A DNA stretch of 64,000 bases from Adineta vaga (GCA_021613535.1 CP075497.1:8804001-8868000), one strand, 5' to 3'; counted from the first letter of the stretch, positions 1 to 21,568 are shown. Notes: generated by a model from the letters alone, not told the origin. Made by a program: numbers and translations.

Positions 1-807
1 AGTATAGAAGAAGCTGTTAGTCAAGGCAATATTCTTATGTTACTTATTCCTGATGAAGATCAACAAACTGTTTGGAATGAAAAAATTCGTAAAAATATTA
101 AACCCAATAGTACATTAGTCGTTGCAAGTGGCTATAATATTGCATTTAATTTACTTGATTTACCTGATGATATGGATGCTGTCATGGTAGCTCCACGAAT
201 GATTGGTGCCGGTGTACGTGATCGTTATGTACAGAATATTCCTTATCCGTGTTTTGTATCCGTTGAAAAAGATGTTAGTGGTGCAGCGTTAGCTACATGT
301 TTATCTATTGCATGTGCAATTGGTGCTACACGAGGAAATGGTGCTGTAGGCTCATCATGTCGTGAAGAAGCTGGCATTGATTTATTTGCTGAACAAGCTC
401 TTTGGCCAGAAATTATGGCAATATTTCGTGAAGGTTATAATGTTTTACGTGAAGCCGGATTTTCTGATGAAGCAATTTTATTTGATATGTATTTAAGTAA
501 AGAACCAGCTGAAATTTTTGAACGTGCTGCTGATGAAGGTTTTGTTAAACAATTGAAATATCATTCTCGAACAAGTCAATATGGACAATTATCAACAATG
601 AATCGTAATGATGGCAACGAAATTCGTGAAAAATTCCGACGCGTCCTTAATGATAATATTCTGTCAGGAAATTTTGCAAAGAAATGGTCGGATACAAAAT
701 GGGCTGCAGAAGAATTAGCAAAAGAATGGAAAGAAGTCGAAAAAGCACCTATTGTACAAGCTGATCAACGTGTACGCGACGTTCTTAAACCAGACAGAAA
801 AAAATAG
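1..807 (+). CDS. ilvC: Ketol-acid reductoisomerase-like protein, 5' end outside window
   Basis: Open from base 1 without an intron; 268 residues are visible and the start lies upstream of the window. The family (KARI) carries out the NADPH-dependent isomeroreduction step of branched-chain amino acid synthesis. The visible part has the end of the Rossmann domain (LLIPDEDQQ near residue 15, then the conserved VAPRMIGAGVRDRY stretch). It continues with the all-helical knotted domain, including DVSGAALA, the acidic REEAGIDLFAEQ stretch where the family has metal ligands, and HSRTSQYGQLS, which matches the SxxxxYG element of KARIs. The last ~60 residues are hydrophilic. Animals generally lack this pathway, so transfer from bacteria or fungi is the likely origin (inference). 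Codon use looks like its neighbours. SNX14 starts only 122 bp downstream on the same strand. It could be a KARI-like paralogue rather than a true biosynthetic enzyme. Confidence 0.85.
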   Translation, partial: SIEEAVSQGNILMLLIPDEDQQTVWNEKIRKNIKPNSTLVVASGYNIAFNLLDLPDDMDAVMVAPRMIGAGVRDRYVQNIPYPCFVSVEKDVSGAALATCLSIACAIGATRGNGAVGSSCREEAGIDLFAEQALWPEIMAIFREGYNVLREAGFSDEAILFDMYLSKEPAEIFERAADEGFVKQLKYHSRTSQYGQLSTMNRNDGNEIREKFRRVLNDNILSGNFAKKWSDTKWAAEELAKEWKEVEKAPIVQADQRVRDVLKPDRKK

Positions 808-929
808 ATTTTCTCTTATTTTTCTGATTTATCATTTATCTCTTCTCTCTTCTTTTTTTCTTTGTCTGAAGTAGATAGTTTGAAATAAAAAGTAAAGATT
901 AGATAAACTCACCTTATGATACATTTTAG

Positions 930-3900
930 ATGAATAAACAGAAATTTATGTTTACAAATAACATCATCCGAATTCTTCTTGTGATAGGAATGTCTGCTTT
1001 TCTTCTCATCGTTTTTCTTTTGTTTGGGTACGTAATATTAATTCGAATAGAAAACAATTATTCTTCTTTAATTTTCATTCAGAAAAATACATGCTGTTGT
1101 CTTTATTCTTCTTATCATTTCCAGTTATAAATTGACGGATTATTATGTGTATGTAAAAGTTTTGTGTTTCATTGTATGAATAAACGGAATCATTTAATTA
1201 TCTAGATGGACATCGAACAATCCAGGTAAATCGTTTACATGTTGGCCAAATTTGATTGTATTTTTCGATGTAACGAAGGTAGAAAGATTTCCATGCAATT
1301 TATTCTAAAACAAAAAAGAGATGAATTTTTAGAATATCAAATCAGAAATTCGACAAAAACAGGGGTAATCTAATAAATCTATCCTAATTAAAATGTATGC
1401 ATTTCTTTTATTTGTAGTGCCAATTGTAACTATATACATAAGAATCCATGGATTCATCTGATGGTTTCGAAAAACTTGGATTCTGCTCTCGATGAAGTAT
1501 ATATATATCAACTAGATTCGTTTCATGCTATAATTGTGAATTGCTTTTTGTTTACAGTTTTGTCGTCTTTGTCTTCGAGATCATATCTATCCATGGTTAT
1601 CGTAAGTCTTGTTTATTATCAAAAGTATGACTCAATGAAAAGAAGTCTTGCTCTTTTTTTTAGAACTATTACTCATGATGACACTTTTGTTTATGAGACA
1701 AAACATGTCTTTCGATATCTTTTGGCAACAATTATTCGTCGTTTACAAAATGTAAGATTCAATACTTTTCGACGTGTTTTTTTTCTTTTGAAAAATGACA
1801 AATACTTGACATATAATATAATGTCTACTTAGGTTGATATCAATGCTTTTATTGTTGAACGTTTTCTTCCATTAATATTCCAAACATGTGATCGTTATAT
1901 TCATACGAGAGACAAATATTCTGCAAATGATTCCGTTGATTTTCTTCGAAAAATGTATAAAGATGATCTTCATTTAGCCATGTATAATCGTCAAACTGAA
2001 ATTCGATATCTCAAACAAATCATTCTCGATGTAATGCCAATTATAACACCAAAATTTATTACTGATTGTAAAGTTTCACGTCATCTTCTTTGTGAATTAT
2101 TTGTTTGTCAAATTTTACTTGATGGAATCGATACAATATGTCAACCGAATGTCTTAAATCGTTTATTTCATTTATATTTTACAACTGCTATTCAACGTCG
2201 ACAACAAGCAACTATCATATCCAATCCAATTCAACCAGTTAATTCATCCGTAGAAGTTCTCTCACAGTTTTGCGCTATGAATAGAATATTACATAAAAAT
2301 CAATTAGTTTTAGATTTAACTGATGTAATGAATGAAAAAGAATTAATGAATCAATTCAGTTGTGTACTTGATCGTCATGGTTCTATTGGGTTATTGAGTA
2401 TTTATTTATCATTAAGTGATGTTTTAAATGAAATTCCATTAGCATCAGATATCTTAGTTCGAAAGAAACTTTATCAACGTCTCAAACATATTGATGACCT
2501 TTATCTAAATCCAATAAATTATAATTCTTATATTGTAATTAGTAATCCATCGAATGATCAAGATACTCTTATTGATGAAATCAAACATTTAATTTACTAT
2601 GATTTGGAACCGAGTATTGCTGATGATGATGATGATAAAAATGCATCGAATGATTTGAAAAAAAACTTCAATGTTCAACAGACATTTACATTATTATCAA
2701 GATTTCATTGTAGAATTTATGAATTAATTGAAGAAAAATATCAACGAGAATTTTTAACAAGTGACGAACATTTTCTGTATATATGTGGACAAAGAATGGA
2801 CTCACCAGATTATCGATTAAGAGAGAAAACGTATGTAATCTTCGATTTATTTTTACTCTCATTGAAAACAAAGAAGATTAGATCGATTTTACAATTTATT
2901 ACAGAGAATTTAGTTTTCTTTTTATCTCTAGAAATACAAATGGCAATATGAATAAACCTGGTTCTTCGAAACATTATACAACAACATCTTATCAAGGTAT
3001 CTAATCGATCAATCTTTCCGAATGTATTGAATAAAATGTAATTAACTCAAATGATTTCTGTTTCAGAAATGGAAGAAAAAGATGATCTACATTTGAAATG
3101 TCCTGATGATACCACAAGTGTTTGCAGTAGTACAGTATGTTTATTTTTCTGTTCGATAGATATCTGTTTTTGTTTTGCTAAATTGTCTGATTTGATTTAG
3201 TCATTGGATGAACGAGATTTGAGTACATGGCAAATTCGAATTGATCATGCTGAAGAATTACGTGAAAATTTAAATACAAATTCGAAATATTGTGCCTATA
3301 TTATTGAAATTCATCGATTCGAATCAACTAACGGTATGTATTCTTTTTTCTTACGTTAAAATATAAGAATGAAGTTTTTTGAGTTTAGATAGTCCATTGA
3401 TTCAACATGACGAAAAACCTCATTGGATAGTTGCCAGGTAAAGAGTTTTGATTTGAATAATTTCAATTGAATGATAATTTGTATGTTTTGATTTTAGACG
3501 TTATCAAGATTTTTATTTATTAGAACAAAAATTAACTGAATTTCATGGCATTTTTTCTGATGCTCGTCTACCGCCAAAACGATCAACAACAATTGCAAGA
3601 GATCTTAAGTTCCTGGAATCAATCAAACATGATTTGCAACATTTTTTACAAGTAACATTTTTTATTTTAGTATCTAATCTGTTGTTTACTTGCTTTTTTC
3701 TTTTAGCATTTATTATCCAAACCGACATTACGTAATAGTGAATTGTTGTATAATTTCTTGACGCAACCAGATGATTTTACTCTACCTAATGGAGAAATTA
3801 TTCTAGCTAAAGTATTTAAAGTTGTACCGAGACGATTGCGTATTGAAGTAAGATATATTGCATGAATTTGTTTAGAAAAAAAAGTAAAGTTTTATACATT

Positions 3901-5026
3901 TGATGTAGAAAGGACAAGATCTTGAACCATTTCTTCTATCATTATTGAATTTTATCGAACCAACCAAAGCTAAAGCAACACAACCGAGTCCAATATTTAA
4001 CGATATTATTGAAGAAAAGGTAACGTTATTTTCATGGTTTATGCATTCTTGCAATTAAAAACTACTGTACTCTAAACCTTTTCGTCTAAAATTTCATAAT
4101 TTAGAAACGATATAACACAATGAATTTTTTGTCTTCTTATTTAGCTTCAAAATTCTATGTATGGAAATAATGCAAATATTACTGAACCTTTCTTCGAACC
4201 GATGACAGAAGACACTGCGAATCACTCTTGTGAAGAAATCGACAGTACTTATAATCATCTTGTTTTTATTAGTGAGTATATTTATGAAATGATCTCGATT
4301 ATTCTGTGATCTTATTGTTATGATTTATAGTTAAACAAGTTTTTTCTGCATCGCCATTATTGATTCATTTCTTGAATTTATTCTATGTTCCATTAAAGAA
4401 CACATTTGATACATTCTTTACACATTTTGTTGAAACACGGATGGATGAAATACTCAGTAATGATGAGAATATTATTGATATTATTCATGCTCTTCGAGGT
4501 ATTGATCTAAGATTCCAACAGATAATTTGTAAAAGTTTTGTTTTAGATGCGATATTTCCTGATGTTGCACAAGAAAAAGAGTAAGAGAAAGATTTTACCT
4601 TTCTATGAATGTAAGAATGAGAATGTTTGCATTTTTTAGACCAACAGATATGGTGAATTTCGAGGATGTTATTGCATCAGCTGAAGAATTTATTCCAAGT
4701 ATGAACGAGAGAGAAATTACACCTTATGAAAAAGACGATTCGAATTGTAGAAGAAGAGTTTCATAGTTAGTATTGTATTTAGATATGATCAAGCGTATTA
4801 TTGGCGAAGCAAATGTACAAAATGGTTTACAGATACTTTTACAACATTTTCAAGATCCATTATTGAACAAACAAGTAAGATATTTGATATTTTAAACTTG
4901 ATTAAAAAAAAATGATATATGTACTAGTTATTTTATTTAATTCTCGATGAAGTTCTTTTTGAACTTTTTCCCGAATTACGACTTCAGTTCAGTGCATCAA
5001 GAAGTAGTACAATGGCAACAATGTAG
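930..5026 (+). CDS. SNX14: Sorting nexin 14 homologue (2 TM, PXA, RGS-like, PX, nexin-C)
   Basis: I join 20 exons: 930-1027, 1083-1148, 1206-1278, 1333-1364, 1418-1496, 1558-1601, 1664-1751, 1833-2830, 2932-2996, 3067-3134, 3201-3333, 3389-3437, 3498-3651, 3707-3847, 3909-4019, 4145-4271, 4331-4580, 4640-4698, 4783-4874, 4928-5026. They sum to 942 codons in frame. Exons 1-2 each encode a membrane helix. LRDHIYPWLS opens the PXA domain; an RGS-like region follows (near NEKELMNQFSCVLDRHG). The PX domain has RRYQDFYLLEQKLTEFHG, and the C-terminal nexin domain has KGQDLEPFLLSLLN and DPLLNKQ. These match vertebrate SNX14, an ER-anchored sorting nexin acting at endolysosome and lipid-droplet contacts. 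The ATG directly follows a TTTTAG acceptor-like site at 928-929. N-terminal exons 3-5 are the least certain. Confidence 0.88.
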
Positions 5027-5262
5027 AATGATTTTATTTTTCTTATTAATATTTATTGAGCATGGACATTATTGTTTTACTATTTTTTTCAACATACACG
5101 ACAAATTTTAATCAGTCATTTCATTTTTCTCTTTTGTGTATGATTTATTTTGAATAATCTCACTTTTGTTTGTCGTTGTTTTGTTTTTTCCTATTGTATA
5201 GAATATTTGCAAGAGAAACAAGCTTCCATTTATCTTTCTAGATAAGTGTTGTATTCAATCGA

Positions 5263-9228
<3,966 letters not shown>

Positions 9229-9875
9229 AAGTATCAATTGAAGTAAAAAGTCGATAATCATTTATAACTGCTCTTTCAAAATATTTTCTGGTGATTTTTT
9301 TTTCATTATTTTATAAACGATAGACAAACACTTTTTTATAATAGAAATACGAGATGTAGTTAGTGAATCTAATTTATTTTTAGATGTATAGTATATATAT
9401 CTAGTGTTGTCAATCGCTATGAAACAATTATAACGATATTAACTTCAACTCTACATAATGTTATTCAATAGCTAATATTAAAAGTTTGATTTTTAGTGCA
9501 CTAGAAATCAGTAAAATTCAAGATTGCTAATGAAGTCAGATGTATTTGTAGATAAGTTTTTGAAAATGCTGCTCAATTAATACAATTGCACTGATTTAAA
9601 TTATAATTGTAACGAAAATCGTATCGATTTATAATATTCTTATGAGAGCTAACGCTCTTCTACTATCTAAGAAATGATAATTCAACACAGAGATAAAGAT
9701 CATTACTTCTAGTGCAATACTATCTGAAGAGAATCATCTTTCACTATTTATCTCGAAAAAATAACATAATAAATAGTTATTGTTTAGTTTAATTCGATTT
9801 ATTAATGATTGCTCATTGCTGAGTGGTAAAAAATAATCAAATACTTTCTTATAGATAAGTGTTGTACATCAAGGA
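9229..9875. other. Intergenic, GH31 copies A to B
   Basis: AT-rich DNA with no ORF I can support. It ends with TTTCTTATAG at 9845-9854, a good splice acceptor 21 bases before the copy B start codon. Confidence 0.6.
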
Positions 9876-13657
<3,782 letters not shown>

Positions 13658-14016
13658 GAATAAGTGCAATGATAAAAAAAAAAGTAACTGTTTTCTTTTA
13701 TGCATATCTTTTCAAAAATGATTAAGTTATTTTATTGATGATTAATGTTATTTTTATATTGTTTCTTACAAGATTCAAACATACTGTGATTGAATTGTGA
13801 CTTTTTTTCCCCCGATAATTTATGTTTGAATGAATAGAATTATAGAAATGATTGCATTTGTGTTATATCATAATATTTTATTTTCAGATAAAATATATCA
13901 AGATTGTTTAAGATTTAAAATTTGTTTCTGATATTTCTCAGTTTGTATATTTATATTTACACAATACACATGTAGATAGTTTTTCATATTATAGATAAAC
14001 GAAATATTCAAAGTGA
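13658..14016. other. Intergenic, GH31 copies B to C
   Basis: AT-rich spacer without a gene. It ends in CATATTATAG (AG at 13993-13994), acceptor-like and equivalent to the sites before copies A and B. Confidence 0.6.
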
Positions 14017-17609
<3,593 letters not shown>

Positions 17610-17970
17610 TAGTGACACGAATGTACAACAGATGAATAGCAATATTTTTTTACATTGTGTCTTTTTTTTATGTTTCTCATCTCGATATCTTTCAAAACAT
17701 GATTATTTATTGAATTACACTTTCAAACGTGCGATGATCCAAATATACAAATCTTTATAGTTCATTTAATTTTTGATTTATTTTGTCGAATAAACTTGAG
17801 ATTTATAAAGCATATGTAGATGATCTTACTATAATCAATCCTCGCAAAAAAACATTCTAAACTGAAAAGGAATACAGAAGAGCATTAATTTAATTTACCA
17901 TTCTTTAGAGAGCAATTGATGTCCTTCGATAGTTCTACGTAATTATTCTTTTACAGATACTGCGATACTT
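17610..17970. other. Intergenic, GH31 copy C to inverted repeat
   Basis: The first part is the 3' flank of copy C, with ATCTCGATATCTTTCAAAAC near 17682; this stretch is found again in the relic at 20.9-21.0 kb. No gene seen. Confidence 0.6.
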
Positions 17971-18108
17971 CTGATTAAAACCCTATCTGCTATTCATCAC
18001 CTTTTTTTACCCGTTTCGATTCAAAATCAATGCAACATCATTTATCAACAAAAGAAACAGAGACACAAAATATACATTTGAATTCATTCAATTTACACAT
18101 GTCCTTGT

Positions 18109-18336
18109 TTAACTAATATAGTGTTGACGAATCGAAGATGGAATGCCAGTGTAAGGTTGAAACTGATTATAGTTTAATGGAGTAAAATCAATTTCACGTT
18201 CAACACCAACATGTCCAGTCAATGGATTCATATAGACATCACTATCTTGTGTATAGATTCCAAAACCATAATTACCATAGCCAATTGTATGATAATCACC
18301 ATTCCAAGTATTGCTAACAATTGGTGAAGCAAACAT
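18109..18336 (-). CDS. Unrecognised 75-residue protein, left copy
   Basis: Intronless ORF starting MFASPIVSNTWNGDY and ending SSIRQHYIS. I do not recognise the family. It has no signal peptide, membrane helix or cysteine, and is rich in Tyr, Gly, Asn and Ser. The centre has YGNYGFGIYTQDSD followed by MNPLTGHVGVEREIDF, which looks like a conserved structured core. It differs from the right copy at two residues (His/Arg in DY[H/R]TIG and Val/Ile in DSD[V/I]YM). Both changes are conservative or tolerable and the frame is kept in both copies, which suggests selection on the protein. It reads away from its sister, with a TATA box at 18423-18430. Confidence 0.75.
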   Translation of the reverse strand: MFASPIVSNTWNGDYHTIGYGNYGFGIYTQDSDVYMNPLTGHVGVEREIDFTPLNYNQFQPYTGIPSSIRQHYIS

Positions 18337-18446
18337 GTTGATATGTGTAAGAGTGCAAAGTAAACAATTGATAATAGTAAGATATTTGTTTGTTGTATGA
18401 AAATATGAGAGAATGTAGTGAGTATTTATACTTAGATGATATTATC

Positions 18447-18532
18447 ATTACGCAATAATTATACTAAATATCCTCGATCGAAGGTAGAAACATATACGTG
18501 AAAACGTATAAATCTACGTCATCATTGACGTA
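18447..18532 (-). promoter_or_regulatory. bZIP-like palindrome cluster, left gene
   Basis: Mirror copy of the right cluster: ATTACGCAAT (18447-18456), ATACGT-GAAA-ACGTAT (18494-18509) and TACGTCA-TCAT-TGACGTA (18515-18532), all intact. Confidence 0.45.
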
Positions 18533-18984
18533 TTATTGATGTGTTGTATTCGTGCGAAAAGAGTAAAAATAGATGTTCGGAGTAAGAACATGTACTTTTT
18601 GAATAAAAGAAAGCATTCATTATTATTTGATTTGATGACGCCCATCTTGATATATTTCGCCGCAATGAAAATTAAGTGCATTCTCTCTGTGAATTAAATA
18701 TAGATTTTTTTATGCATTGTTAATTTTAAGTTCCATAAAAATCGTGTAAATAAATTCATGATGTCTAATAATATTTTTGTCGTACAATTTGCTTTTCACT
18801 CTCAATTCTTCTTTTGCATCCAGTTAGTTTGTTATCTAACATTTTCATAATGATCAAGATCATTAATCAGCCGTAAAAGAAACAAATAAAATAATAATGA
18901 ATGCTTTCTTTTATTCAAAAAGTACATGTTCTTACTCCGAACATCTATTTTTACTCTTTTCGCACGAATACAACACATCAATAA

Positions 18985-19070
18985 TACGTCAATGATGACG
19001 TAGATTTATACGTTTTCACGTATATGTTTCTACCTTCGATCGAGGATATTTAGTATAATTATTGCGTAAT
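18985..19070 (+). promoter_or_regulatory. bZIP-like palindrome cluster, right gene
   Basis: Three elements stand upstream of the TATA box. TACGTCA-ATGA-TGACGTA (18985-19002) is two inverted CRE/ATF half sites. ATACGT-TTTC-ACGTAT (19008-19023) is a perfect inverted repeat. ATTGCGTAAT (19061-19070) is C/EBP-like. A further inverted repeat, ATGTTC-N7-GAACAT, lies at 18926-18944. Binding is inferred from consensus only. Confidence 0.45.
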
Positions 19071-19086
19071 GATAATATCATCTAAG

Positions 19087-19094
19087 TATAAATA
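19087..19094 (+). promoter_or_regulatory. TATA box of right 75-residue gene
   Basis: TATAAATA about 87 bases before the ATG; the mirrored copy is at 18423-18430 for the left gene. The spacing leaves room for a transcription start near 19115-19125. Confidence 0.65.
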
Positions 19095-19180
19095 CTCACT
19101 ACATTCTCTCATATTTTCATACAACAAACAAATATCTTACTATTATCAATTGTTTACTTTGCACTCTTACACATATCAAC

Positions 19181-19408
19181 ATGTTTGCTTCACCAATTGT
19201 TAGCAATACTTGGAATGGTGATTATCGTACAATTGGCTATGGTAATTATGGTTTTGGAATCTATACACAAGATAGTGATATTTATATGAATCCATTGACT
19301 GGACATGTTGGTGTTGAACGTGAAATTGATTTTACTCCATTAAACTATAATCAGTTTCAACCTTACACTGGCATTCCATCTTCGATTCGTCAACACTATA
19401 TTAGTTAA
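19181..19408 (+). CDS. Unrecognised 75-residue protein, right copy
   Basis: Intronless ORF, 73 of 75 residues identical to the inverted left copy. The start was chosen as the first ATG after a well-placed TATA box (19087-19094), giving a 5' leader of roughly 60 bases. Unlike most genes in this window there is no acceptor-like AG just before the ATG, so it looks like an ordinary capped, intronless, TATA-driven gene, as stress- or stage-induced genes often are (inference). The 3' flank stays identical between arms for nearly 140 bp. Function unknown. Confidence 0.75.
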   Translation: MFASPIVSNTWNGDYRTIGYGNYGFGIYTQDSDIYMNPLTGHVGVEREIDFTPLNYNQFQPYTGIPSSIRQHYIS

Positions 19409-19627
19409 ACAAGGACATGTGTAAATTGAATGAATTCAAATGTATATTTTGTGTCTCTGTTTCTTTCTTTCTTTCTTTTTTTCTTGATGAAATATAATGC
19501 GAAGAAACAAACAATTAGTTTCTTTTGTTGATAAATGATGTTGCATTGATTTTGAATCGAAACGGGTAAAAAAAGGTGATGAATAGCAGATAGGGTTTTA
19601 ATCAGAGGTATTCGACTTTCTTGTAGT

Positions 19628-19747
19628 ATGTCTTCCAGAATCGATTCCTATCTTTTATTAGAAGAGGATAGTGCTATTCAAGAAAAAAAATTTGAAGTGA
19701 TTCATTTTTTACCTATTATTCAGGAAATAATACAATTGTCGATGTAG
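19628..19747 (+). pseudogene. Short coding-like fragment, unknown origin
   Basis: A 39-codon ORF (MSSRIDSYLLLEEDSAIQ..., ending IIQLSM) with protein-like composition in otherwise non-coding DNA just outside the right palindrome arm. The family is not recognised. It may be the remnant of a larger gene. No continuation in frame was found. Confidence 0.25.
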
Positions 19748-20052
19748 AAACTGATAAGATAATTTATAAAAAAAACGTCTAAAAACGAAGTGTAACCGTG
19801 CTCCATTGTCTCATAGAATTTGGTAATCAATGATAGAGTTGATAAAATGTTATAAATTACATCCATATCAGAACTATTAACTGTTGTTGATATAGAAAAA
19901 GAAAGCCGTGAATCTACTTAGTTTTCATCTTTTGTCCGTACACTGCTATCTACGGTTCACTTCGTTTGATCTGAACACCATTGAATATATTGTCAAAATT
20001 GTATTTAAAAACTTTGAATTTAACAGAGTACAATATTTTCATTACTTTATCA

Positions 20053-20431
20053 GGAATTCTCTAAAGAGATTAGTATTAATGATACGATGGCAATTCAAGA
20101 AATTATTCGCCTACCAGCATACTTATTATGTATTTTATCGTTTCAGGTAAGAATAGATCCGTTTCCCCATCATTCCGGTCAATTCTTTCTTAATTGCATG
20201 AAAATTACCTTAACATAGCAGAATTGAGATAGAGAGATAAAAGTGTTCGCATTGCAGAACTAAGTAAAAGGTAGAAATAGAAAGATGATGTCATTTTTAT
20301 CGAACTTATATAGTACTGAACAATTTTGTTTCAGAACTTCTTTGCTGTAATAGAAAAACCACCAAAGACGAACCGTCACATCGTAGATTATGATGGGCAG
20401 CTGATGAACCAATAATAGTTAGATTAGAACA
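20053..20431 (+). pseudogene. Two exon-like fragments of an unrecognised gene
   Basis: GAATTCTCTAAAGAG at 20053 follows a TTTATCAG acceptor and stays open to a good donor (CAG|GTAAGA near 20147), encoding EFSKEISINDTMAIQEIIRL and more. A second piece after TTTGTTTCAG (about 20335) continues with NFFAVIEKPPKTNRHIVDYD and stops at TAATAG near 20429. The join is in frame. It faintly recalls the end of a ubiquitin-specific protease domain, but I would not assign it. No upstream exons were found, so it is probably a relic. Confidence 0.3.
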
Positions 20432-20869
20432 AGAACAATCGCAAAAAGAAACAATTCATATAAACAGATTTACCACAGTTAATAATGAAAACATTCTGGT
20501 GCAAGTAAAAAATGACTATCTGTATGATCTATTGAATTCAGATAGTTATTAAAATAGACAAAGTTCTCTCTCTCATAAAATATGATCCTAAAGTATAGTT
20601 CAAAGTTTCATTACATTGTATTCCTCATATTTTTATTTTTCTCTCTCCTTTACTTCTGTTTTTCAGACATTTTACTTCAACTGGGGAAATATTTGTCCAT
20701 ATTGTTAGTGTGACCATTTTCTTCTTACTAATCCCAACTCAATTCAGAGTGATTATTTAGAACTTTCATTTCATTAATTATGTAAATCATTAATTATTTC
20801 GTTGAACATTTAATCAATACTCGAAATGCATTTATATCTTATGAGAATTCTTAAAATTGAATATTATTC

Positions 20870-21045
20870 ATAATTAATAATATCACTATCAATGGACAAT
20901 CACATTCAGATCGTATTGTAATATTTCTGATAAAGCATTTATACGAGAATCTCATTTTGATAAACAACAGTATTTTACTTATCTCGACATCTTTCAAAAC
21001 ATGATTATTTATTGTACAACACATTCAAACATAATATGATCGGAC
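20870..21045 (+). pseudogene. Relic of a GH31 alpha-glucosidase 3' end
   Basis: AATAATATCACTATCAATGG... and GATAAAGCATTTATACGAGA match the end of exon 15 and the following intron of copy C (17406-17485). ATCTCGACATCTTTCAAAAC and ATGATTATTTATTG then match the 3' flank of copy C (17682-17712). Exon 16 is missing and the reading frame is lost. It is a decayed fourth family member or an old partial duplication. Confidence 0.6.
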
Positions 21046-21115
21046 TCTTTTTAAAGTTAAGAGATATTGATCACCGAAAATAAAAGAAGGAAGAAAAAAG
21101 AAAACACACTCGTCA

Positions 21116-21568
21116 CTACAGTGAAAAATAGAAAAGAATGAAAAAAATCCAATAAGTTCGTTGTTGTACTCGAAAATACTTCGCTGAATTACATCTGTCC
21201 GATCCACATAAACATAAGGAATCTGTTTGATGTTTTTTATGCTTATAACATGTTTCAGCTTTTTTTATATGATAATGAAAAATTTTATGACAATCACGTC
21301 GTACATAGCGTACTGTACTTGTTGTATTATCTCCTGTAATACTATCATTTTCACGTGTCCACATTTTTAAACAATAATCATCGCATAAACGCGTAGGAAT
21401 TTGAACTTGAGAAAAAGTTCGTGAATCTTCACATGCTTGAATTTCACGGGAGTCACATATAAAACATTCGACTTGTTTACGACATGAAGCTGAATCAGCT
21501 TGAACTCGACGACGATTATTTGAAAGAATGAATAATAGAAAAAACTCGATGATAACGGTAGTTTGCAT
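21116..21568 (-). CDS. Small secreted Ly6/quiver-like cysteine-rich protein
   Basis: A single-exon ORF of 150 residues. A hydrophobic N-terminus (IIEFFLLFILS) acts as signal peptide. About eleven cysteines follow, starting ECFICDS, with CDDYCLKMW and RRDC in the middle and the closing CLCGSDRCNSA. The CxC...CN ending is the hallmark of Ly6/uPAR three-finger folds, and the spacing resembles the quiver/sleepless group. The last ~15 residues are hydrophobic (WIFFILFYFSL), suiting a GPI-anchor signal. Proteins of this group sit on the outer membrane face and modulate channels or receptors; the specific role here is unknown. It stands alone between decayed DNA and a gene-poor stretch. Confidence 0.65.
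   Translation of the reverse strand: MQTTVIIEFFLLFILSNNRRRVQADSASCRKQVECFICDSREIQACEDSRTFSQVQIPTRLCDDYCLKMWTRENDSITGDNTTSTVRYVRRDCHKIFHYHIKKAETCYKHKKHQTDSLCLCGSDRCNSAKYFRVQQRTYWIFFILFYFSL

Larger units (their letters stand above)
17971..18628 (+). repeat. Left arm of large inverted repeat
   Basis: The reverse complement of 18889-19605 apart from few substitutions and one extra segment of about 59 bp in the right arm. The arm carries a full copy of the 75-residue gene with its promoter and 3' flank. Its outer edge is near CTGATTAAAACCC at 17971; weaker similarity may continue about 10 bases further out. The two arms are separated by about 260 bp (18629-18888) with no ORF. Confidence 0.92.
18889..19605 (-). 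repeat. Right arm of large inverted repeat
   Basis: Inverted copy of 17971-18628. It differs mainly by an insertion near 19461-19520 that begins with a (CTTT)n run and ends before TTTCTTTTGTTG. Near-identity extends through promoter, coding and 3' non-coding sequence, so the duplication is young or is kept alike by arm-to-arm conversion. Confidence 0.92.

Noticed and set aside
5240-5250. AGATAAG before GH31 start codons as a gut GATA-factor site
   Set aside because: The same bases are better explained as a splice acceptor (CTAG|ATAA), and copy C has AGATAAAC; PLD shares the TTTTAG|ATAA pattern without being an obvious gut gene.
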